DNA of 64,000 nt from Pterois miles. Taxonomy: Eukaryota > Chordata > Actinopteri > Perciformes > Scorpaenidae. A model generated the notes under the pieces. The model was not told where the DNA came from and did not search any database. It saw only the letters and a list, made by a program, of their open reading frames with translations. Location: the NCBI GenBank assembly GCA_947000775.1, contig CAMQGK010000008.1:3693501-3757500 (forward strand), given 5' to 3'. Position numbers and translations under genes: made by a program. This document shows, piece after piece, positions 22,200 through 36,100 of the stretch (position 1 is its first letter; every line of letters starts with the position of its first letter).

Positions 22200-22332
22200 A
22201 TGAGTTACATCCACAAGGTATTGAATGTATTGCTACGTGGACTCGTCATCTATGCGGTACTGGGCTTGGAGTGCACTTACTCGAATGATCTACCCAGCCA
22301 CTCGCCTGATGCTGCGAATGTAGCCACCACAG
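22200..22332 (+). CDS. STIM2: STIM2 coding exon 1: start and signal peptide
   Basis: Forty-four codons plus one base run from MSYIHKVLNVLLRGL to NVATT, with donor GTAAGC. The ATG sits in a good Kozak context (CCACCATGA). The core LLRGLVIYAVLGL is a typical signal-peptide hydrophobic stretch, followed by a polar linker LPSHSPDAANV. The linker is poorly conserved, so this exon rests on position, phase (it joins exon 2 to complete an Asp codon), signal peptide and CpG context. It would be short compared with the long Ala-rich leader of mammalian STIM2. Confidence 0.85.
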
Positions 22333-25300
22333 GTAAGCGCAACCCCATGTCGGACACCAGTGTCTCCATGTACAGTGTTACCCCCCCCCCCCTTCATCTT
22401 CGTCTTGCTCCCAGTGGCTTCCTCGGGGAAAGCCGAGGAATGTCCTGCGCATGTGGCTTGAATGGAAAGTGATGCATTCAATGTCGACAGTCACCTTTTT
22501 CCCCTCCTCCTCTCCTCCTCTGTACATTGCTGAGGAATGCATGACATGACAGGAATGCAGGATGCATCCTCACTGAGGATGCTTACAGTAATGGTGCCCT
22601 TCATGTGTCACTAAGGATGCTGTGGAGGGTAAATCCATAAATAATGATGCACACATAGTGTAGTAAGAAGCAATAAGGAAGCCCACCTGTGTTTACATTA
22701 GTGGGTGTTTTGCTGATCTTTCCCAGAAGGCCACAGGTGACCCCCCCCCCCCCCCTCTGTAATTGTGCTGTTGGCAGAACCTAATGAGCAGACAATTTGC
22801 ATCAGTTTTAACCAGTCAATATTGATTTAACTCTACATAACAGTTTTCTTAACCTAAGTGAAAACAGACACATGCATGGTGAAAAAAAATGTGTAGATAT
22901 TTCTTTTATTTTATATTAGGGCTTTCAATCAACATTCAATTACATTGCACATTTTTTATACGTTCAAAATGTACCTTAAAGGAGATTTGTCAAGAATTTA
23001 ATACTAAGCATGAGAGTGGGCAAATATAGTGCTTTATGCAAACAGATGTGTATATTTCTTATTGGAAATCAATTAACAACACAAAATAATGACAAATAGT
23101 GTCCAGAAACCCTCACAGGTGCTGCGTTTAGCATGAAAAACATGCTGAAATCATAACATCAGCCCAACAGGCAACAACAGCTGTCAGTGTGCTGACTTGG
23201 CTATGACTTGTGATTATCATAAAGTGGGTATGGCTGTGAAGGGGAGACTCGTGGGTACCCAGAAAACCCACTTACATTCAAATATCTTGAGGTCAAAGGT
23301 CAAGGGACCCTTTTAAAAATGCCCATGCCAATTTTTACTCACCAAAAGTTTGGAGCATTATTTAGCGTCCTCCTTGACAAGCTAATATGACATGGTTGGT
23401 ACCAGCGGATTCCTTAGGTTTTCTAGTTTCATATACCAGTATTCTCTCCAGATTTAAAAGTGGAGCCCACTACAACCTTAAATATCACATGTTGTGTTAA
23501 TGCGTTAAATAAATTAGTTGCGTTAAAACAAATTTGCACATCATTATCGTGTTAACTTTGACAGCCTTATTTTATATGCTTGATTATTTTACAGGGACAA
23601 TACAGACAATCTCTGATACATAGGTGGGAGTTTTGAAACATACAGTATATAACGTATTAAATGCATCTAGCTGAAGCTAATTTGCAAGAATTTAGGTTTA
23701 AACAACTAATGATCAGTCTCTGTCTCTGTGTAAATGTACATATGCACATGATTGTGTACACAGGTGACATACTGTATAATGGAGCTGCAAAGATCGATCA
23801 CTTGTCAACTATTGGATGACTCGCCAACTATTTTGATAATTGGTTTGAGTAATTTTTAAGAGAAAAATTCTTAAAGGTGAACATTTTATTACTCTGACAG
23901 TAAAGGGAATACATTTGAGATGTGGCGTTTCACTATTTTCTGACATTTTTTCACCATTTTATACACCAAACAGCTGATTGATTAATTGAGAGCATAATTT
24001 AGTTTATAGTATATAAGTAGGCGTACATGTACAGTATGTGAGCAGTTGTTTTGTTATTGTTTAAGTCATGGTTTTACTTGTATATTGAAACTTTAAATTT
24101 CTGCCAGCATATACAGTATTCTGATGCATGCTCATATGTTACCAGGCTAAAGTATATTAGTGATGGTTAGTGGTATTTTATGTTACTGGAGATGTGGATT
24201 ACTTACATTTTTTTGAAGTTCCTCGTTCACCATGGAAAGGCTTGCTATTATCCACTCAGAGGCGACCTCAGTCTTTCTCACTGACATAGACTTTCAGTTA
24301 CACTGAAAGTGACCATTGATAGTACTAGTACTAATACTTGAGGTATCTGTAATAACTGGTGGATGTGTAACTGGAGTGGACATTCATGTTAATATTTTCA
24401 AAATGTCATTCTTTCACATTTATTTTGACAACCTGCAGAGATTTGTTGATGGTTGTGCTTGTTTTCATGCACTGGACAGTATGTTATAACTCCGCTCTCT
24501 CTGTTAAAGGTGCTAAATTTGATAACCAGAGCATTAATATAGCATCAATCAACTATTGGTTATGTAAAGATATAGTGGAGTAATATCTACTTGAGCAGAA
24601 AATGAAGTCACTCCCCCTGTGTGTGTTGTAATCCGATCTTCTACATGCAGTGTATACATAGCCGGGCCGACCATGCATGTTTTTAGTGCATGTCCCTGCA
24701 TGTGAGCGTGCCCCACTGCACTGCTCTCATGACGGGTTATTGCTGATAACGGCGTCACGACCAGCGGCGCCATCGTGGAAGCATAGCACCCACCCTCAGG
24801 TCCCCCATCAGGTTAATACTGTTAGCTCTGTCAGCAGTGTTGCAGTTGTTTTCACTCTTAGCACTATTAGCTACGAGGCGCCAGCTCAGCTGTCACCATG
24901 CTGAGAGCCATGTGGAGGCAATCGAAATGCTCCCTACATTAGAGATGCTGGTGGGAACAATCAGTTTTGCAGTTTCTCCCTGTTTCCAATCTTTATACGA
25001 CGCTATAAGCTAGCGGGCTGCAGGCTCGCCCTCAGTTAGTTTCTTCGGTTACTTTGATTGGCAGATGGTTTATCCAATCACCTGCAGAGTATTTTTTTCA
25101 AAGGTCCTGATCGTTTCCAAACACTTTCCAATGACGGCTTCTCAGATGGTTCTGTGAAACAAACCATCTGACAGGGTCAGGGTATCCGTGACCTACATCA
25201 GAGGATGTAGTTCAGTTGTCATGGAGATGATACAGTTTACCACCCCTGAAAAGGAGCACTGGTTATGATCTGCCCTCTATATACGAGCAACTGTTATCAT

Positions 25301-27099
25301 GTGATTGAAACTCCATGCTTAGGTCATGTGATAACAACTGAACCATCTCCATGACAAGTGAAACTCCACCCACTGATGAAGTGCCACGAATGGTGGATGA
25401 AAACGTGTCAGTGAAACGTCTACCTGCAGATATAATTCACTTTCCTCCCCTCACTTTTTACTCTCTTGCACTTTGGGCTGTTTGCACAAAATGTCACGAA
25501 ATGATATGTATTGACATTCACAGAAGATGGTTTGAATGAAGCCTTGTTAATGGAGACTCATTTCTATATCAATGTTCATCTAACACACCTACCCCTGTCT
25601 GTTAAGTAATCCTGTAAACCTCATCCCAGGCAGCTGTTGAGCATTCGTGACTGTCTGTTTACAAGTGTTAAGCAGCTCCTGAAAGCAAACCAGGGATATA
25701 AAATAAATGGATTAATAAGGAAAAAGCACACTCGTCCTTTTACACAGCCAGTGTAAAAATGAGCCACAGGACGATATCTCCCTCTGAACAATGGAGTGCA
25801 GTGGATGCAGGGATAGTGGTGACTTGATACAGTGTCAGTAAACATGACCGCAGCGTTACCCATTTCCCAGCCCGGCTGTGTGAAAAGGTCAACTGCCTTT
25901 TCACTGGTCTTGGCGTCAGGCGAGAAAAAAAACACAACTGTGTGTGTTCATGTAGCTCCTGTATATGCAGAGTTCCCTTGTGGATTAACAGCTGCCTCAA
26001 TGAATCTTGAATTGTGTTTGTGCTGCTACTTAAATGCTACTAAATCTTGGTTTTAAGGTGCGATATGTAACAAATCTACATTGAAACAGGTCAGTTTTAA
26101 AGCTTTAAAGCAAGGTTGTAAATTTTGAGAGACTCATTGTTCCTGTTAGAAATAAAAAGTTGAATTAATAGGGAGTAATTGCACCGTTATTGCTCAGCAC
26201 CGGATTATGAGGTGCATTAAGACAATTAAAACAAAACGGTCAGATAAGTCAAACTTTATTCAATTCATTTAATAACTCAACATTTTTCAGTTGTAACACA
26301 TGAAATACAAACCAGTACACTCACTTTTCAGTTCATTCCTCGTCCACAAATCCATCAAATCCTTCATCATCAGTGTCTGAGTTAAACAGTTGGCCGATTT
26401 TAAGTGCGCCTTATAGTGCGAAAAATACAGTATACATTTTTTTCTACGTGAAAAGTTCGGCGGCATATTTAGCAATTTTGTGAACTGTTCTGTGAAAAGG
26501 TGTATAAACATGCATGTACTCTGTGCTACACAGCTTTCATGTTACCGATGTTAGCTAAATATGCTGGCAAACTTTTTTCATTTGGATGAAATGGAACATT
26601 TATATATGTGACTTGTCTAACATTAGGTTGGATGGCAAAAAAACAGACAGTACCTCATAGATAAAAAACACAGTTTTATATCCATGGAGCTTGTAATGTC
26701 TCCCCCATATCTGCGGTGGTGTTTTTATTGATTCGTAAAGAGATAAATTTTGCGCTGAACACTAGGGGATGTAATCCATATTGTATATGGATTTATGAAC
26801 ACAAGAGAACCCCTGTGGAAATTAGTCGGTCAGGTATGACCAGTAGCTTACGGTAGCTAATATAAGCTAAGTTTAGGTTGCTGTCCAGCCATTACTGAGT
26901 CAGTCACCCATGCTGACTTAATGTTGCTTCTCCACTTGTGCTGCTGTTGCTATAACTTAGCATTTTAGCTGCAAGTGGCATTTTCACTTAGATAGTGTGC
27001 CTTTATAGATATGATTCATTACACCTGTGACCACTCTGCCAGTATCTCCATGTTTGCACATTAAGACATTGGCTGAGTGATGCTTGTCTTGGGGAATGA

Positions 27100-27156
<57 letters not shown>

Positions 27157-30100
27157 GTGCCTGTAATTTCCATCTACATTCAGTATGCATGAATGTATTT
27201 CTTGCCCTGGTAGTTGAGGTCAGAGACGAGGCTGTTGTTATTGAAGCAGTTCAGGGTTCAAAGCTGCCATTTAGCATGCTGTGACTGGTGAGGGGGTGAG
27301 ACCAGGGAGGGGGTTGGGTTTAACATTTGGTGGTTCAGGCAGCTCCCTTGTGATTTAGGATCTTCAAAAGATCAGAGTTAAAGAGAAGCTGGGGTGTTGT
27401 TTCAGAAATAAAGCAGTGGGTGGTGATTACGTAAGTGTTTAAGTGTTTGTGTCAGAGTTCAGGGTGTCATAAAATGTTGAAAATAATGAATATTGCGATA
27501 TTGTGTTTGTTATACTCTATAGATTCTCTAAAACACTTTTTAATTAATAGATTACATACAAAGATCAACTCAGTCAGTACTTTTTTTTTATTTCAAATGA
27601 GATGTGCCCTCAAAGTAGAGCTATGATGCTGGATGTTACAGGGACTGTGTTAAGTGCAAATGCAGATCCAATTGTACTGACTGCATAAAAAATTCAAAAT
27701 TTTAACTCAGATTTAGTGCACGATGGGTGAGCTTTCCTAAAATTAGATAAAAAACCCCCACAATATATCACCTTGCTTACAGTATCACAATACATCGTAA
27801 TATATTGAATCGTAACCCCTATATCAAGATATGTATCGTGTTGCCAGATTTTTGCCAATGGGTGCTCTCACACCAGCCTTGTTTAGTCCAGTTGGAGTGT
27901 TTACCCCCTTGTTGCAGTTCGTTTGATTTGGTGTGAATGCAGGAATTGAACCCTGGTGCAAACCAAACAGCCGCTCCCTGATCCGCCTTGATGGGGTGGT
28001 CTCGGTCCCTGTCAATTGAACACCATTCAGACCAATCACTAGAAGCGTACCATTTTATCTGTCATTTCATTGGTTTAAAGAACGTCTCCTTTTCCTCTTT
28101 TGGTGACCGGTGGTTATTAGCATGTTGGCAAAATGTCAAGTGACAGGAGACAAACCTGGATTCACGGCGCAGTCAGATGCCTCCTGAATATCTGGGCAGA
28201 AGAAAATATTACTCAGTTACTCTACAAGGTGTATAAGAACATCGAGGTATGCCTGCAGCTCAACACCAACATGAACAGCTCCATGATTTATGATATCCAG
28301 CTAGAAATTTGATGTCTTTTTATGCACCATTGGTCTGACCAGTAATCAAATGAGTTTTGATTTACAATTTCTGGACCATTTGAATTTTGCCTTTGCATCA
28401 TCCTCATATTGGTTTGGTTCAGGAACCGGACCTTTAGGTGTGAACCCAACCCTAGTCTGAGTTCACTGCTAGGTCTGAAAAGTGTAGAAATTTTAATATA
28501 TAATGTTAAATTTGAACACTAACATGGTTTAAGATTAGGGCTGCAGAGTTAATCAAAATTTTATTGAAATCGCAATATGGCCCACTGCAATTTTCAAATC
28601 GTAGGAGGTGCAATATTTGTTAATGGCGAAATGTGTGACGAAATACCCATTTAAATTGAATATTGTCATTTTGTCCTGGCTGACACGTAATATTCTACAA
28701 TCTTAAGGAAATATTTTTGTTTGGTCAGATCCCCACCATAATCGTTGGTGTGGATTTTTTATTTTTATGTAAAAATGATCATTCCATCTAATATTGCAAA
28801 TCGTTTCACTATGGCAATATCAGTCAAAAAAATTATCGCAATCATATTTTTTGAAAATTGTTAAGCCCTTCTTAAGACTCATCCTTTTAGATATTATCAT
28901 GTCGTGTTTGCTTTTCTGACAGATAATCGTATCAGTTAACAGTTGCTGTCATCATATTTACAACGTCTTTATAGCGGTTTAGAAAAGTGATGTAATTTAA
29001 AAACAGAAGATTAATAAATGAACCGGCTGATTTTTGTGTTCTGTTTATCTCTGAAGAAAGAAGACGCAGAATCAGGTGCTGATGTATTGATTTTGGTGTT
29101 ATATGCATGATTTGAAATTGAATGTCACACGTTGTTTTTGTGCTGTTGTTAAACTAATTTCACAGTCTGTTTGAATTGAAGCACTGCGACAGGTCTTTGT
29201 CCTAACCAACAAAAACGTGTTCCTCATTGTGAGCCTTTTCATCTGTGCAGTCGGGTTCCTGCTTTATTGTAAATTTACTAGCATGCGCTGCATTTTTTTT
29301 TCCACATGGGCCAAATTCAAAGTTAACAATAGGAATCATAAATCATCTCTGCACACCTCAAGGAAGAAAAGGGTGTTAGAAATTTCAGCAGAACATGCAA
29401 AAAAGCAGAAAGAGAGAGAGGCATTTGTAATGGGCATGGTTGAGTGGCAATGTGAACGTGGTCTTCCCCCGTTTTAATGGTGTATTTAGCTTGTTTGGCA
29501 TTTCAACAAACAAAGCCCTTCCCTCCAACTGCAAGGAACATCCAGTTCTCAAGTAATGTGCTCTGCTGCATGATAGTCGTCTCAGATACAGGGCCCCCAT
29601 TTAGCATAAGCTTTACATAACTTACAGATACAGAAACTGGCTGCTGTAGGTTAAATTACAGACTCAAAAGCAGTAAAGCAAACATGAGTAGATCCCTCTC
29701 ACACTCTGCTTGTCACGTACGGTATTCCTGCATGATCTATAACTGTCGCTAAGATTTCATTCAGAGATTGTCAAAGTTTGGAGAAACTTTGCTGGATATT
29801 GCTGTGTTTATAGAGCTAAATCAGAGGTGACGCTGGCGATCTCAGAGAAAAGCGACTGCATTTATAAAGGGATTTGTTTGGAAAAGAGGTTCAACATTTG
29901 CTTATGTCGCCAGTGCTTGCTCAAGTACTGCAGGGAGCACAGGAATTTGCATTTTGTGATACTTCCGTCGCTGCTTGCTGGCCCGTGTTCTATCAAAGTA
30001 ACACACTCGCTTGAGGAAAGCCAGGCTTTTTTACTAACTGTGGTGTTGGAGCCTCAGAGGGAGTTTTGGGTTTGCTCTGGGGGCTAATTGTGACAGAGTG

Positions 30101-33100
30101 TCAGCGTGAACGTGGAGCGAGTCATAATGTCCCGGTTCTGTGGAATACAGCTCGGCAGGCAAAGCCATTTCCTCTCCCTGACTAGAACAGATTGTTCTGA
30201 AGAGTTCCCCCATGAGCCAAAAAAAGAAGTCAAACAAAACTCTGTAACCAACACAGAGAGCTAAGAGAAGTGAGCTACATGCGTTTAAACTATATTGAGC
30301 ATTTTAAAATATTTCACTAACTGCAACGATGAACTCACAGAGAATTATCATCTGACTGCAGTTTCTCTCAGCTGCAGGATACTAAAATGCTCCATGGTTT
30401 TAGCATCTTTCAGATTGCTTTGGTTTTATAGACTGCAACTTTAAAGGTGCACTATACAATATCCAGAGCATTAACGTAGCAGCAAACAACGATTTGCTAT
30501 GTAAAGTTATAAAGCAGTAATGTCTACCTGAACAGAGAATGAAGTCACTCTTCCTCTGTGTTGTAATCTGAGTTTTTTCATGCTTTGTTTACATGCAGTA
30601 GTCGGGCTGGCCGCACATGCTTTAGTACATATTTGTGCATGTGATCTGACCAATGGCATCGTCTGGGAAGCATAGCACCCACCCTCCATTTCCCTCCTCA
30701 GGTAAACCGTTTAGTTGTGAGCCACCGGCTCAGCCGTCGCCATGTTGAGAGCCCTGCAGATGCAATAGAAATGTTCCCAATTTCTCATTTAGCACTTTTA
30801 ATGTTTTGGTTCAGTCTCACCGTTCATCAGTGTTGTTTCCAGCCACAACACATAGCTGTTTTTAGCCAAAAGGCTCTGGTAAACCTCCTGAACGCACGCC
30901 CAGCTCTGCCCAGCACCAAATGGCATGTAGGCAAACATTGTGACTAGCTGGTGAACATAGCAGATATACAGTAGCCTTACTGGAAATGCCTTTTACTATA
31001 GCTGGTTAAGAAGAGTCAGCAGTCAATAGCTTTGTTTCCACTCACATATATTTGTACACATTTTGAAGTGTCTCATTAGAAAAGCTGTATGGAAAATGCA
31101 AAATTCAATAAAACTTCCTCAATTGTGAAAAAAAACAAGACATTTTTATGCTTGCCCATTTCCATAACATACAAATGCTTGTCTTTGTCTCCGGACAATA
31201 TGATTTTATTTTGTTTCCGGTTTACAACCTCTACTTCCTCTACTCTGTTTACTGGTGGATTACACCATGTGTCACCTATAGTGCCAACTTCTGACCAAAC
31301 CACGCTGTAGCTGAGTTTCTTTGCCCCAAACCAGTTTATAGAAACACACCTAATGTGCATTTCTTCTTTTTTTTTTGACATTTCAAAAGTTCACTTAAAT
31401 TTGCATGGCAATTGAATGTAATCACGATCAGTGACTGTATATACAACAAAGAAAATTCAAAAATTGTGAATCACTACAACCATGAGAGGTCCTCGAGCAT
31501 ACAGTCATAAATGAGCACAAAAAATATCCGGCTGATGGGTCCAGTAGTATGCGAGATTAGCCACGGACAGACAGACACACACACAACTGAACGCATGATC
31601 CCCTCCAGGCTTAAGCCTAGTGGAGATAATAACCTCAAATGAAAGGCCGGCGTCGTATCGCAACACTGACGCCACTCAGTTGCCCTGTTGACTTCCCCCA
31701 TAAGTGAACAGCTGCCGCCCATCTCAGTCAGGGGCTTTAGGGTCGTGATCCAACCTAATGAGTCCCGTCACCAAACAGAACAGACTCCCCCCTGCTGTAT
31801 TTATAAAACCACTGGGGGAGTTTTCCATGTGCGTTTTCCATCATTACCGAGATCTGTCGCCTCTGCATCGGGCCACTTTCAACTGGGCTCACTGGGGAGA
31901 TAATGGGGCTTTATTTAACGGTTTACTCCAGTCTGTCCACATTCACCAGCCATGGTAGAGAGAGCAGAGATTGCATTTAAAGTCACTAACAAGCGCTGAA
32001 ACAATCAATGACCTGATTCAGTCACATAGAGGCATTGTTTCACTGTACTGAAGTGTACGAACTGAAACAAATCCCAATTTTACATTCTTGAATTTCTAAT
32101 GCGCACACCAGCATGTTCAAGATAATTAATTTCATAAGCACTAGCAGCCAGTAAGCTGATTCATTCATGCAGAAAGCGCCTCAGTAGGAGATGTAGGTCA
32201 CTGTACTCAGCTGTACAGTGTTTCCTGCTGTAAGTGGCCTACAGTAGCAGAACCGTCTGCCCAGAGGGGACTATTGTTGACCCGCTCCGCCACACTTTAA
32301 GGTGTTGATCCCCCCCAGCTGGCAATGCATGGGCGCTTGGCTGGGTGAGCCCTTTGTGATGGATGCACCCAAGCTGGCACCACTACATGCCAGTGGGCAG
32401 GAAAAAAAAACACAAACGCATACGTGCTATGTGTGGTCTAGGTTAATTTTTTTTCTCACTTCTGCTTTGGCTGCTCTCAGTTCACTGTTGTCAGGTACAA
32501 ACAGTAGTGCTGAAATGGTTAGGATGCCTCATTATGCCTCGGCTCCTGCAGCAGCCGTGGCAGGAGGCATTATGTCTTCGAGTTGTCCATCCGTCCCTCC
32601 ATCCATCTATCGGTCCATTCTCATTAGCACCATATCTCAGGATATCTGAGGTAATTTCTTCAAATTTGGCACAAACGGCCACTATGTCAAATGTCAAGGT
32701 CACTGTGACCTCACAAAACATGTTTTGGTCATAACTCAAGAATTCATGTGCTGATTCTGACGTGATGACATTTTGGACAGACATGGTGTAAACTGCAATT
32801 TGACAAGGCAGTAATTCTAGTTTCAGTAAAAACACTTTTGTTTTTGCTGTTTTTTAGCTTCTCAAATTTGAGAATCTGCTACTTTTCTGTCCTCATGTCA
32901 TTGAAAAGGACTTTTGCACCATTGGTGTGGCAAATCAAGCACTTTGAAGATATGATTATGTAAACTTTGATGGCCATTTTTCACTGACATTTTCTAGATA
33001 ACCCAATACATTATAAATATAACAACCACTGTTAGTAGCATCCCTAAAACATACTGTAGAAATAAATCTCTGTTTCAGAATAAAAGGCGGCTAGGGGTCA

Positions 33101-36100
33101 CAGCCTAATAGCATAATACTTGCTTCTGTAACTCAGGAAGAAGCCAATGCCATGTCCTTCACAGAAGCCTAAAATTGTCACTGTGGCTTTCCTGCTTTGC
33201 GTGTCATATCCTGACTAATCATATGTAGTTCCTGAAGCATTCATTTTTTTTTGTCAGTGTTTTTGTGATCATAGATAGATGTAACCTACCATAGTGTGTG
33301 AGACTACTGGAAGATGTTTAACTATTTAGAAATGAGAAAGGCATCTACTGCTGAATCGCCATTCATATTCATGCTATCCATATATATTTGAGTGGCATTT
33401 AAAGTTAGATATTGGACTTGAGGAGCAGCCCCCTTTGATTTCAGGGACTTTCCCTTGGTAGGGGGCACGTGATGTGGTGGCCTGGGCAAGAGGGGCAAAG
33501 AGCGGTGTGGATTTCTTTGGTATGCTGTACCCTCTCAAATCTGTATCCACCGACATTCATGCTCTGACCTGTGTGCTCACAACGAACTAACATACAAGTA
33601 GAGACCAGTGTAATATGTGCTTTTCTTATTGTGAGTATTGTCTTCTTTCCGCTGCCCCTACATGGCCAAAAATTCAGTTAATGCAGGTTTAAAGTTGTAT
33701 AATAGTTTCCAGTGTTGTTTTTCAGTGATCAAACATAAAGCAATTGAACAGTTTTCCCCCCATGTCTTGGATGGGGGGGGCTGAGATGAGTTGCTAATCC
33801 GTCTTAGCGCTGCTAACAGTAGCATATCCGGACCAACAGCTGGGCTCTCAGGAACCACTTGGCCTCTCCTTGATGTGGGCCAAAATGGGCCCAGTTTATG
33901 TTACACATCAAAGGACCTGATAGCAACAGAGTCACTGTCAGCATGTGGGTCAAAGGTCTGTAAAAGGTGTTGGAACGTCTGTCTGCACATGATTTGTTTC
34001 TGCTGTTTCACATCAGAGACAGCAGGTTATGTTTTGATGTCAGATGCAGGCAGTTGGTAACCTTTCGAAGCACCTTATTTTTAATCCTCTGCATGGGTAT
34101 TGCATCAATTTTGTAAACTCACCTGCTTTCTTTTCTCCAAATTTGATAGCCGTCTTTATTTGGATCAACTCTGCAAATTGGCTTTGCTATTGTTGGAAGC
34201 ATGACATTTATTCTTAGCTTCGTCCATATTTAGGAGCACCAGGTTTAAAAAAAACACACCAGAATCCTGTCAAGCAGGAAGGTAAAAGACATACACAGGA
34301 AGCTGGCATTGAGCCAAATCTGCTGTCTCCTACAAATCCATGACATTCTCAAGCCAATGCAGTGACTGAAGTGTCCAAAACCAATTTGTCTTTTAGTGCC
34401 ACTTTTCAAAATGAAACTAAAAGCGTGTCCTTGCCCTCTGAGCACCCAGGCATTGGCTTGTTGTGACAAACCTTGTAGGTTTAAAGTTAGTAGTGAAAGT
34501 CTGAACAGGCAATGTTCCCTTCTCATAAATGTCATTTTTAAATCTTCCTCTTTTAAGGCCAAGCTAAATTTACAATTTCCACAAATCTTCAACAATGCTC
34601 TGGTAATGAAACATCCAACAAGATGTAAACGTTAGTAACAATACATCTTGCACTGAGCAAGAGCAGTGTGGAGGATTTAGTTTCTTTTACTGTTCTTCGC
34701 CTGCATATGTTGAAGGTTGATGGTTGTCATTGCCACTAATGAGATCAGGCTTCTTTTATGACAATGTACCTGTAACGTGATCGTTCATGCTGCAGGCTAT
34801 TTGAAAGATCTGCGTGGTTAAAACTGCAGTCAGTTATCAGATGCAACACATCTATTGGTGCAACTGAACACATAAGTGTAACATTAAACTACTACTGAAT
34901 GCTAATGTTGAATCGTACTGTAATTTCCAGAATTGTCCTTACAGTGTTTATTTTAGGGCTGTAAACCTTCATTCGTAACATTGACATTCAAATCTAAATC
35001 AACATTTGAATGCTGCACTGTTTTTTTTACTTTTGCATGTCTATTCATTCTGTTTAAACCCGCTAGGATATTTCTGCACAGTTGCAGATAAATATCAATC
35101 TACACTAATCAGCATTTCCCCTATATTCATTCTGCAGCGGCTTACCGCGATCGTTTATATCCTCTTGTTTCACAGACTGTGGGGCTTACAGACTTTGTTT
35201 ATGACTCCCAACAGTTCGAAAAACTGTAGATTCCAAAAGTCAAAATTTATTGAAAAAAGATAGGTAGATGTAATCATTTCCAAACTTCACAACATGTTTT
35301 TTCTAACAATATTCTGATTCAATCTGTATTTCTTGTCGTTTGGCCTTTCAAAAACAACATTGGTACAGTTGTTAAACAACTGTTTCCTGTCCTGCTACGG
35401 TGCACACAACTAGAGGCGCACATTGTCACAAAAGTCTGTTAAGACTTCGGCTTGTGATACATAATTGTACAGGTATATATGTGGGAATTTGGGATTTTAA
35501 TCGGGGTGGGGCCCAAAACTGCTGCTGTGGTTCAGGAGTTAGACCTACAAGTTCATGTAGGGTCGGGCCTGTTTTTTTTTTTTTTCCTGAAAACATCACT
35601 GCAGGTACCGGGGCTCAGGGCTTGAGACTAACAGTGTACCGTTGTCCTGGGATGATAGAAGATTTCCCTGATAATACTACATTGTGAACAACAAATCTGA
35701 GCTAGTTACATTAGCTGTTTGCAGCTGGTGGGCTAAATAATGGAGCTAACAGCTAATGTATAGAGGTTGCATTGAGTTGCATTACGATGCGTTAAAGCTC
35801 TATTCAGTAAATTCAAATACATTTAAAATGTGCAGTATTTTTCTTTCTTTTTTTCAAAAAACAAGATTGAAGTTGCTCAAATTTACTCAGTCAAATTGCA
35901 ACTAATTTTAAGGCTGAACAAAATATCAAGTTGGTGAACATTCGGATTACTAAGGACAAAAATTCATGCAAGAAGCAGAAGTATCTGACAAGTTCAAGTT
36001 ACAATTTTAATCTTGAATTTTGAGCAACCTGATTTGTTTTTTAGGTCTGAATGTGACTATTGTATAAATTTAATTTATATGCCCTAAAATGTCAAGAGCC

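Noticed and set aside
25205..25365. Inverted ATCTCCATGACAA motif pair as a transposon end
   Set aside because: The arms match only for about 15-20 bases and lie inside a longer unassigned repeat; no target duplication or clear boundary.
26984..27284. Frames rich in Cys-Val or Thr-His
   Set aside because: They are translations of the (AC)n microsatellite.
32302..32649. 115-codon plus-strand frame and the 114-codon minus-strand frame overlapping it
   Set aside because: Both run into a dispersed repeat at 32540-32800 and have no domain.
34245..34595. 116-codon minus-strand frame
   Set aside because: No domain, no splice context and no homologue recognised; length is within chance for 64 kb.
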